The notes beneath the pieces were generated by a model, which saw only the letters and a list, made by a program, of their open reading frames with translations, searched no databases and had not been told where the DNA came from. A stretch of DNA of 5,195 nt from Methanoregula sp. (lineage in GTDB: Archaea > Halobacteriota > Methanomicrobia > Methanomicrobiales > Methanospirillaceae), in NCBI GenBank assembly GCA_003157895.1, contig PMKW01000019.1, positions 1 to 5,195 of the forward strand, read 5' to 3'. The position numbers and the translations under genes are program-made. Of the stretch, positions 1 to 5,172 are shown piece after piece; positions within the stretch are counted from its first letter, which is position 1; each line of letters opens with the position of its first letter.

Positions 1-311
1 GGGCTAAGTTGATACTTTACCCTTCGAAAATGGTACGCGTAATTGATCTGGTCCCGGGGTTTTATATCCGGTGGTTCCACCATGGGTGGCATATGGTTCC
101 CTTATGCCGGGCGCTAAATAAAACTTGCTGCAAAATATATCCGGAATCTTCAATGGGGAAAATACAGGAAAGGGTGCAGGAGCAGGGGACCTCAGGAGCC
201 ATGAGAATAATACAGCATCTGCAATTTTTTCATCAGCTACCGGTGAACTTCGGATAATGTGTCCGGCACTCCGCCGGCATGGACTGTCTGCTGCCGTGCT
301 CATCGGATATG

Positions 312-319
312 TATATATA
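312..319 (+). promoter_or_regulatory. Possible archaeal TATA box for the A-B cluster
   Basis: TATATATA stands out in an otherwise GC-balanced stretch. If it is a TATA box, transcription would start near 340-346 and leave a leader of about 115 nt before the start codon at 461. The bases just upstream do not match a good purine/AA-rich BRE, and TTTATATC at 60-67 is an alternative. This is weak evidence based on composition and spacing. Confidence 0.28.
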
Positions 320-450
320 CAAGTTCTCGTAATGAGGAAGTGTAATAAAAATAACCCGGACCGTCCCCGCTGATATCATCATTATCACCGTTACCGGGGA
401 GACAGAAAAACCCGGGTTGAAAGCCTGTCCATTCGCTACAGGATAGCAAA

Positions 451-455
451 GGAGG
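451..455 (+). promoter_or_regulatory. Ribosome binding site for gene A
   Basis: GGAGG lies five bases before the ATG at 461 and is preceded by AAA. It is a strong Shine-Dalgarno match and fixes the start codon. Confidence 0.75.
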
Positions 456-460
456 ATCTG

Positions 461-1186
461 ATGCCTGATATTGCCGAATTTTCCTTAAAAGACATGACCG
501 AAGTTTCAGCTGCACTGCGATCCATGGGATCCGGTGCTGCGAGTATGGAAGAAGCGGGTGATATAATTGTTCATTACCTGTACGATCATCTCACGGACAA
601 GGAAGGCGGAGGAAACGCGTGTGCCCTCGTCCGCCTCTTCAAGACCCACTCGTATGGAGAACTCGATCATGAACTGCAGGCATTTGCATCCGGCATCCTG
701 AAAACTGAACCGGCATCTCCTGAAATGAAATGCCTCTGCCTGCTGGCAAGTGCCGGAACACTGCCGGCATGGAATACCCGCAAACAGTCCGCAGGTCACA
801 AGGCAATACCCCTTCCCAGCGAGCATTTTGTCGAAGCATTCCCCATGATCCGGCAGCTCATCCAGCAGCTGGGACTTGACGTCAATACGGTGTTACATCC
901 TGACCCGGCGGTAGTGATGGACATGGCACAGACGACCTACAATGTTTTCCTGATACCGGAAGCGGTAGGCAGCAACTACGTGCCGGTTCAGGACGATTTC
1001 GTTATCCCGTTCAAGGTCCGGTCTGTCCTTGGCTTTGGCGGTATCCTGCCTTCAGGGAACCTCTTTGCGATCATCATGTTCAGCAAAGTGAAGATCTCCC
1101 GCCAGACGGCAGATATGTTCCGGTCGCTTGCACTAAGCGTAAAGGTCGCCATCCTGCCCTTCGTTGGCAAGGCGGTTTTTTCCTGA
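461..1186 (+). CDS. Gene A: GAF-like putative signal-sensing protein
   Basis: This is an intact 241-residue soluble protein with no signal peptide or membrane segment. I recognise its style from stand-alone or kinase-linked sensor regions in methanogens and some bacteria, usually left as hypothetical; I know of no assigned ligand. The N-terminal half (about 1-130) has a helical start (FSLKDMTE), then conserved-looking Cys and His residues: C54, C91 and C93 (in MKCLCLL) and H113 (in SAGHKAIPLPSEHF). The C-terminal half (about 155-235) looks like a GAF fold: the FVIPF strand at 180-184, SVLGFGG at 188-194, LFAIIMFS at 201-208 and a closing helix. No catalytic motif is visible. A strong GGAGG site fixes the start. 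B follows after 39 nt, suggesting co-transcription. A shortened copy of residues about 34-127 occurs at 1637-1969. The sensor role is inferred from the GAF-like half. Confidence 0.75.
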   Translation: MPDIAEFSLKDMTEVSAALRSMGSGAASMEEAGDIIVHYLYDHLTDKEGGGNACALVRLFKTHSYGELDHELQAFASGILKTEPASPEMKCLCLLASAGTLPAWNTRKQSAGHKAIPLPSEHFVEAFPMIRQLIQQLGLDVNTVLHPDPAVVMDMAQTTYNVFLIPEAVGSNYVPVQDDFVIPFKVRSVLGFGGILPSGNLFAIIMFSKVKISRQTADMFRSLALSVKVAILPFVGKAVFS

Positions 1187-1210
1187 TGCACAGGAACCGT
1201 GACAGGGAAA

Positions 1211-1216
1211 AGGAGG
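1211..1216 (+). promoter_or_regulatory. Ribosome binding site that sets the gene B start
   Basis: AGGAGG lies nine bases before the ATG at 1226. The longer reading from GTG at 1199 would place this site inside the gene and has no site of its own, because the end of gene A is just upstream. Confidence 0.7.
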
Positions 1217-1225
1217 AATGAACTG

Positions 1226-1627
1226 ATGGATAACGATACTACAGCCGATACGATACACTCCCTTGAATCCATGGTGGCCTCACTGAACGAACTGCTCACC
1301 GTAACGGAAAAAGTCGTCAGCGATCAGTCCGAACGGATCATGAAAAACGAGGAAGATCTCAAAAAGAGCAGTGAACGGTTCCTTGCATTCATCAGGGAAG
1401 CCGCCATGCGGCTGAAGACCCCGCTTGAGGTGATAGAGGAAAATATTACCGGGATCACCAGCGATATTGAACGTGGCGGATATAACCCGGCGGACGTGGT
1501 CCTCCAGCTGAAAATCCAGATGAAGAATATGGAACAGATCCGGCAGAACATCATAGAGCTGAACAAGGCAATCACTGAGCATGGCGATGAATTGTCTGCT
1601 GCAACCCGGAAATTCCTCATGGAATAG
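1226..1627 (+). CDS. Gene B: stand-alone DHp-like protein lacking the phospho-accepting histidine
   Basis: This is a 133-residue, almost wholly helical protein. Residues 12-56 are a predicted coiled coil (SLESMVASLNELL onward). Residues 57-118 resemble the two-helix DHp/HisKA domain of histidine kinases: AAMRLKTPLEVIEENI (59-74) matches the usual SHELRTPL H-box, but the His position is Met61 and the next residue is Arg. A second helix, QLKIQMKNMEQIRQNIIELN (94-113), matches the X-region. No HATPase domain follows, so it cannot be a kinase; a dimerising or scaffold role is inferred. I chose the ATG at 1226 over the in-frame GTG at 1199 because AGGAGG at 1211-1216 sits nine bases before it. It lies 39 nt after A and 9 nt before A'. 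Its C-terminal 231 bases recur in B' at about 93% identity, counted by eye. Confidence 0.72.
   Translation: MDNDTTADTIHSLESMVASLNELLTVTEKVVSDQSERIMKNEEDLKKSSERFLAFIREAAMRLKTPLEVIEENITGITSDIERGGYNPADVVLQLKIQMKNMEQIRQNIIELNKAITEHGDELSAATRKFLME
1397..1627 (+). repeat. Duplicated DHp-domain segment, copy 1
   Basis: This segment aligns without gaps to 2363-2593. I count 17 differences in 231 bases (about 93% identity) by eye, with 66 of 76 residues the same. Both copies end in an identical CTCATGGAATAG. Confidence 0.85.
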
Positions 1628-1636
1628 GTGATACTG

Positions 1637-1969
1637 ATGGCAGTTCCCTTACCAGGTACCGGGGATGACAGGATTGTCCATACCCTGTCCGATTATCTCA
1701 CCGGCAAAGAAGGCGACAGTAACACCTGTGTTCCTATCTGCCTCTTCAGGACCCGTCCCTGCAGAGAACGCGATGATGAACTGCAGGCATTTCCATCCGG
1801 CATCCGGAAAACTTCCCCGCTATTTCCTGAAATGAAATGCCTTTGCCTTTCGGCAGGTGCCGGAATGCTCCGGGCATGGAATTCGCATAAACAATCGGGA
1901 GGGCACGAGACAATCCTTCTTTTCAGTGAACATTTCATCGAAGCGCTCCGGCAGGATGGATTACCATAA
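1637..1969 (+). pseudogene. A': truncated, diverged copy of gene A
   Basis: This open frame of 110 residues aligns without gaps to residues about 34-127 of gene A: by my count 57 of 94 positions are identical. Shared blocks include PEMKCLC, AWN..KQS.GH, SEHF and DELQAF. It lacks the first 30 or so residues and the whole GAF-like C-terminal half, ending after EALRQDGLP. The corresponding Cys and His residues are kept. The ATG at 1637 is preceded by AGGTGAT (1626-1632), a good ribosome site overlapping the stop of B, so a peptide may still be made. An in-frame GTG at 1628 is less likely. I call it a pseudogene because of the missing half and fast divergence; a functional mini-protein cannot be excluded. 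The gap to B' is 39 nt, the same as between A and B. Confidence 0.7.
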
Positions 1970-2008
1970 ATAATCCTGATACGATCCCGGGGGAGCCCGG
2001 CAGAAGGG

Positions 2009-2593
2009 ATGGCTGCCCCTGATTACCATTACCCTGCTGACCATCGTCATCTTTATTGTCAGCATAGTCTCGCTGCTTTCCGGCTGGCAGACGATATTCC
2101 AGAACCTTTTCTATTTCCCGATCATCCTCGCGTGTGTGTATTACGTGAAGCGGGGGGTTTTGTCTTCTCGGAGCTCCTTGCGTGCAGCTATTTTGTCCTG
2201 ATGGTCATCTTCTCGAATGACCCGGTTGTTCTCGAGGGCGCTCTCATAAGGGTGCTGATCTTCATCCCTGTTGCCGGTGTCATCACGTACCTGTCCCTGA
2301 TCCGGATACGGGTGGAAGATGCATTAAAAGAGAGCAATAAACGGTTCTTTGAATTCTTAAAGGAAGCCGCCATGCGGCTGAAGACCCCACTTGAGGTGGT
2401 GGAAGAAAATATTTCCGGGATCACCAGCGATATTGAACGTGGCGGATGTGACCCGGCGGACGTGGCCCTCCAGCTGAAATTCCAGATGAAGAATATGGAA
2501 CAGATCCGGCAGACCATCATAGAGCTGAACAAGGCGATCACTGATCATGGCGATGAATTCTCCGATGCAACCAGAAAATTCCTCATGGAATAG
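2009..2593 (+). pseudogene. B': frameshifted membrane-anchored DHp-like protein
   Basis: The frame open from ATG 2009 gives 194 residues, but residues 1-48 are not natural protein. In the neighbouring frame (codons at 2010, 2013 and so on) the same DNA encodes two hydrophobic segments, LPLITITLLTIVIFIVSIV and LFYFPIILACVYYVKRG. That frame joins FVFSELLACSYF at the G run 2152-2157; one extra G would restore it. Two further membrane segments follow (about 51-68 and 78-98), then a short linker and the DHp-like domain EAAMRLKTPLEVVEEN (119-134), again with Met (122) where a kinase has His, and the X-region-like helix to 177. The membrane frame has a stop at 1977 and no ATG, GTG or TTG before its first segment. 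The original was probably a four-helix membrane protein with a DHp-like tail. The last 231 bases match gene B at about 93%. C starts 10 nt later. Confidence 0.7.
2363..2593 (+). repeat. Duplicated DHp-domain segment, copy 2
   Basis: This is the partner of 1397-1627. Upstream of it the two genes share only short similarity (a run of Ser/Asn, Arg, Phe codons) and then differ entirely: B has a coiled coil, while B' has membrane segments. Confidence 0.85.
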
Positions 2594-2603
2594 ATGAGAC
2601 AAA

Positions 2604-3158
2604 ATGACATTTTCCTTAACGGGTATCAATGATGAGGAGATCTACCTTGTCATGGCATCAGCAGCGGAGATCAGGAACAAGAACATTGAACTGATCAACA
2701 TGCTGCTGGCCATGGATTACCACGTTTTGGTCATCATGACCAACCAGCCTTATGATGTACTGAAAAAGAATTTTGAAAAAAGCGGTATCCTCATGGACAA
2801 AATTACTATAGTTGACACCATAACAAAACATGCCATGGGGCATGATCATGAACCGGAAAAAAATTGCAGGTTTATCAGCAATCCTGCCGATCTGACTGGT
2901 ATCGGGATTGTTGTATCGGAATCCCTTGCCGGGCTCAAAGACAAGAAGGTATCGCTGGTGTTCGGTTCCGTCAATTCCATGCTGATCTACATCTCCTAGC
3001 AGAATATCATCCGGTTCATTCATTTTGTGACCAACAAACTGCGGCTTATGCGTTTTTCCGGCATTTTCATTGTAGTGGAAAAAGGGCTCGATCCGGATGT
3101 GCTCACCCAGCTGACGATGTTTGTGGATACCGTTATTGACATGGATAAAAATTCCTGA
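2604..3158 (+). pseudogene. Gene C: P-loop-less RecA/KaiC-like protein interrupted by TAG
   Basis: The frame stops at TAG 2997-2999 after 131 residues, but continues in the same frame for 52 more convincing codons to TGA 3156-3158 (QNIIRFIHFVTNKLRL, then FSGIFIVVEKGLDPDVL, then MFVDTVIDM). Read through, it makes a 184-codon protein of the RecA/KaiC-like kind found beside methanogen sensors. Strand-helix elements run in order: EEIYLVMASAAEIRNKNIEL (11-30), YHVLVIMTNQPY (39-50), ITIVDTITK (67-75), SNPADLTGIGIVVSESL and VSLVFGSVNSMLIY. The first strand leads into ASAAEIRNKN instead of a GxxxxGKT P-loop, and the Walker-B-like strand ends in Gly (LVFGS) where the family commonly has Asp. The TAG is one base from TCG (Ser). 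The ATG at 2604 lacks a strong ribosome site; coupling to B', 10 nt upstream, is likely. I read it as a nonsense-mutated gene; a truncated product remains possible. Confidence 0.7.
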
Positions 3159-3295
3159 CAATAACCGGCATCTGCCGGACCGTCCCATAAACTCGGGCTA
3201 TCCCCAAAGAGATTGAACACGACCGTATGACAGAGGGTGCTATTCACAATTGTCTGAAGGAGAAAACCTAAATAACGCGTAGCGAGAAAAGAACC
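3159..3295. other. Spacer between gene C and the PAS gene
   Basis: No gene is seen here. A short inverted repeat CCGGCA/TGCCGG at 3165-3178 begins seven bases after the gene C stop, but no T run follows it. GAAGGAGA at 3256-3263 resembles a ribosome site with no start codon at a useful distance. GCGTAGCGAG at 3277-3286 matches a motif inside the insertion sequence. Confidence 0.4.
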
Positions 3296-3544
3296 ATGGA
3301 GATGAACATGGACCCATTACCCGCATTAGAGGAATCTCTCCGGCAGTCGCAACAGATCATCTATACCATCCTGGATGCAATCCCGGTACGGGTCTTCTGG
3401 AAGGATCTCGATTCAAACTACCTGGGCTGCAACCGCCCATTTGCTCTCGATGCGGGTCTGCAATCAGCGGAGGAGATAATAGGGAAAAACGATTTTGAGA
3501 TGGCCCTCTGTGTCAATATAACTGAGACACCTTCCCCCCGATAA
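3296..3544 (+). pseudogene. PAS-domain sensor, N-terminal fragment cut by IS3 element
   Basis: Only the beginning of the protein remains. A short helix (LEESLRQSQQIIYTILDAIP) leads into the first half of a PAS domain: VRVFWKDLDSNYLGCNRPFA, then an acidic/hydrophobic stretch and IIGKNDFEMA. This style is common in methanogen and bacterial PAS histidine kinases, which are normally several hundred residues long. Native sequence ends at about residue 70 (near 3505-3508). The last dozen residues, LCVNITETPSPR, are encoded by the left end of the insertion sequence. No transmitter domain is present in the window. ATGs at 3296, 3302 and 3308 are in frame; GGAG at 3298-3301 would best serve ATG 3308, so the true start may be 12 bases later. 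The fragment is unlikely to work. Confidence 0.75.
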
Positions 3545-3574
3545 TTTAGAGTAGAGGGTGGGGAAGGAAAAACT

Positions 3575-4060
3575 GTGAAGACAACTTTAAGTATGCAAAA
3601 GAGGACACCTCGATCGAATGCCCCGGAGGTGAAAGTGGGTGAGCGTAGCGAGCCCCTTGGGGACAGAAGAGCACTCAGGGATCCCGAGGTGGTGGAAAGC
3701 GCTACGAGGAGGAGATTCAGTGCCGGCTACAAGTTGCGTATTCTCAAGTTGGCCGATTCTTGCACTGAGCCAGGAAGCCTCGGGGTATTGCTTCGCCGTG
3801 AAGGCCTGTATGCATCAAACCTCACCACCTGGCGCCGCCAGCGAGATGAGGGCACCCTTGAAGCCTTGAGCCCCAAGAAGCGCGGCCCAAAGACCGTGGA
3901 GCACAACCCTTTGGCTGCGGAAAACGAGCAGTTGAAAAGAAAAAACGAGCGGCTGTCAAAGCGCATCAGGCAGGCCGAACTCATAATCGATGTCCAAAAA
4001 AAAGTCTCCCAGATGTTGGGCATAACCCTGGAGAGCCCAAAGAACGAAGGAACCGCATGA
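3575..4060 (+). CDS. IS3-family transposase OrfA (DNA-binding subunit)
   Basis: OrfA of IS3 elements binds the terminal repeats and forms the N-terminal part of the OrfAB transposase. This one has 161 residues, longer than the usual 90-110. Residues about 46-105 form the helix-turn-helix region (RRRFSAGYKLRILKLAD, then GSLGVLLRREGLYASNLTTW, then RRQRDEGTLEAL), followed by the basic KKRGPK. Residues 115-150 are a heptad-rich leucine-zipper-like helix (AAENEQLKRKNERLSKRI). The first 45 residues are an unusual extension containing GERSEPLGD, encoded by a repeat-like GCGTAGCGAG stretch. The GTG at 3575 is supported by GGGAAGGA (3561-3568); an ATG at 3593 is an in-frame alternative. The stop overlaps the orfB start (ATGA). 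An A8 run at 3996-4003 can shift ribosomes into the orfB frame. Confidence 0.85.
   Translation: MKTTLSMQKRTPRSNAPEVKVGERSEPLGDRRALRDPEVVESATRRRFSAGYKLRILKLADSCTEPGSLGVLLRREGLYASNLTTWRRQRDEGTLEALSPKKRGPKTVEHNPLAAENEQLKRKNERLSKRIRQAELIIDVQKKVSQMLGITLESPKNEGTA
3997..4040 (+). promoter_or_regulatory. Probable -1 ribosomal frameshift signal of the IS3 element
   Basis: The orfA codons CAA AAA AAA GTC contain the slippery heptamer A-AAA-AAA (3997-4003) followed by G. Slipping back by one base gives AGT CTC CCA GAT and stays open through to the orfB ATG at 4057, joining the two proteins. A 6-bp stem TTGGGC/GCCCAA (4016-4021, 4035-4040) starts 12 bases after the slippery run and may act as the stimulator; this spacing is slightly long. 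IS3 elements typically make OrfAB by this mechanism. Confidence 0.7.
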
Positions 4061-5058
4061 TGGAGGCTACCGAGATGCTTGCCTGTGATGTTGGGCTAAA
4101 GTCTGCCTGTCGAGTTCTTGGGGTTTCCCGAGCCGGGGTCTATCGCAAAAGGGGCGGCGCTAAGCCTTTGTCCCCAAAGGACAGGTCTGCCTCTGCCCGG
4201 GCTCTTAATCCTGAAGAAAGGCAGGTGGTACTCGATACCCTGCACTCCGAGAGATTCGTGGACAAGGCCCCCCAGGAGGTCTATGCGACTTTACTCGATG
4301 AGGAACAATACCTGTGCTCCATCAGCTCTATGTATAGAATCCTTAGAGAAAATGAAGAGGTAAGGGAAAGACGGAACCAGCTTCGCCATCCCATCTATCA
4401 AAAACCAGAGCTTTTGGCCACCCAACCCAATGAAGTTTGGTCGTGGGATATAACAAAGCTGCTCGGGCCAAGGAAGTGGACCTACTTCTACCTATATGTG
4501 ATTCTCGATATCTTTAGCCGCTATGCGGTTGGGTGGATGGTGGCAAGCTGTGAGTCGGCAACACTGGCCCAGCGTCTGATCAAGGAGACCTCTGATAAGC
4601 AGCTCATCGAGCCGGGGCAGTTGACCATCCATGCAGACCGGGGATCATCGATGAAATCAAGGCCTGTGGCCTTGCTCCTCTCCGATCTTGGCATTACCAA
4701 GACCCACAGCAGGCCCTACACAAGTGATGATAACCCTTTTTCTGAATCTCAATTCAAGACGCTCAAATACAGGCCTGATTTTCCACAGCGTTTTGGTTGC
4801 ATTGAAGATGCAAGGCAATTTTGCCAAAGCTTCTTTCGCTGGTACAACAAAGAGCATAGGCATACCGGCATCAACCTTCTTACTCCTGAAACCGTTCATC
4901 ATGGGATTGCGGAACAAATCCTGGAGACCAGGGGCCATGTTTTGAGTGCAGCCTATGGGGCCCATCCCGAACGGTTCGTTAATGGAGTGCCATCGGTCAA
5001 ACAGATGCCTGGAGCCGTATGGATCAACCCTCCTCGAGATAGTTTTCAGGAAAAGTGA
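4057..5058 (+). CDS. IS3-family transposase OrfB (DDE integrase catalytic subunit)
   Basis: OrfB supplies the catalytic part of the transposase, cutting and joining element ends during copy-out/paste-in transposition. The protein has 333 residues. An N-terminal helix-turn-helix region (about 1-35, SACRVLGVSRAGVYRKR) and an HTH_21-like part (50-105, ending SSMYRILREN) precede an RNase H-fold rve domain. The DDE triad is complete: D131 in WSWDITK, D194 in IHADRGS and E230 in DDNPFSESQFKTLKY, with 35 residues between the second Asp and the Glu and Lys at E+7, as is standard. The C-terminal YNKEHRHTGINLLTPETV motif is also typical. Its ATG overlaps the orfA stop, with GAAGG (4046-4050) upstream, so it can also be made alone by coupled reinitiation. 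It appears intact. The style recalls elements of delta-proteobacteria and syntrophs, so inter-domain transfer is possible but unproven. Confidence 0.9.
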   Translation: MMEATEMLACDVGLKSACRVLGVSRAGVYRKRGGAKPLSPKDRSASARALNPEERQVVLDTLHSERFVDKAPQEVYATLLDEEQYLCSISSMYRILRENEEVRERRNQLRHPIYQKPELLATQPNEVWSWDITKLLGPRKWTYFYLYVILDIFSRYAVGWMVASCESATLAQRLIKETSDKQLIEPGQLTIHADRGSSMKSRPVALLLSDLGITKTHSRPYTSDDNPFSESQFKTLKYRPDFPQRFGCIEDARQFCQSFFRWYNKEHRHTGINLLTPETVHHGIAEQILETRGHVLSAAYGAHPERFVNGVPSVKQMPGAVWINPPRDSFQEK

Positions 5059-5096
5059 GGTATGGTTTGAAAATGCCGGGGAAAGGCGACAAACCA

Positions 5097-5143
5097 GGCA
5101 GCCGCGGAGCGCAGCCCCCACAACGCGGAGCGTAGCGGCTGCC
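5097..5143. repeat. GC-rich inverted repeat with internal direct repeats after orfB
   Basis: GGCAGCCGC (5097-5105) and GCGGCTGCC (5135-5143) are perfect 9-base inverted arms around a 29-base loop. Inside and overlapping the arms are two direct copies of CGCGGAGCGYAGC (5103-5115 and 5124-5136), one base different. No T run follows closely. It could be an RNA hairpin protecting or ending the transposase message, or a REP-like palindromic repeat. Confidence 0.6.
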
Positions 5144-5156
5144 GGACATAATCGGA

Positions 5157-5172
5157 GTGTTTTTAAGAACAC
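5157..5172. repeat. Short A/T-rich inverted repeat near the window end
   Basis: GTGTT and AACAC face each other around TTTAAG. It could be part of a transcription end signal or a subterminal site of the element. It is too short to be sure of any role. Confidence 0.25.

Larger units (their letters stand above)
1..460. other. Upstream region without a convincing gene
   Basis: No reading frame here looks like a protein; the short open frames on both strands are low-complexity and lack ribosome sites. What can be seen is: a short hairpin CCACC-ATG-GGTGG at 77-89, flanked by two TGGTTCC copies (72-78, 94-100); an A/T-rich TTTATATC at 60-67; TATATATA at 312-319; a 6-bp stem TCCCCG/CGGGGA (364-369, 395-400); and a perfect palindrome AACCCGGGTT at 409-418. 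The last two lie in the probable leader of gene A. Their function is unknown. Confidence 0.5.

Noticed and set aside
4..303. 99-residue open frame on the minus strand in the upstream region
   Set aside because: It has no ribosome site, no recognisable motif and a Pro/Ser-rich, low-complexity composition; it looks like a chance frame.
1155..1180. Intrinsic terminator at the end of gene A
   Set aside because: A weak GCC/GGC stem with a bulge lies before T6, but it sits inside the coding end and gene B follows at once with its own strong ribosome site, so termination there is unlikely.
2997..2999. Pyrrolysine codon
   Set aside because: It was considered because some methanogens decode TAG, but the protein type suggests Methanomicrobiales, where this is not expected; no pyl gene or tRNA is in the window.
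2864..3139. Plus-strand open frame overlapping gene C and spanning its TAG
   Set aside because: Its Cys/His/Gln-rich product has no fold pattern, and the gene C frame explains both sides of the TAG better, so it is not a frameshifted continuation.
3165..3178. Terminator hairpin after gene C
   Set aside because: CCGGCA/TGCCGG leaves a two-base centre and has no T run after it; related GCCGGCAT strings occur elsewhere in the window, so it may be compositional.
2658..3188. 176-residue open frame on the minus strand opposite gene C
   Set aside because: It is a shadow of gene C: the plus-strand reading has regular strand-helix structure, while this frame has none of its own.
5078..5090. Degenerate right terminal repeat of the insertion sequence
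   Set aside because: GGGGAAAGGCGAC matches part of the inverted left end at 11 of 13 bases, but the outer tip that should follow (TTGACACA) is missing, so the match is probably chance.
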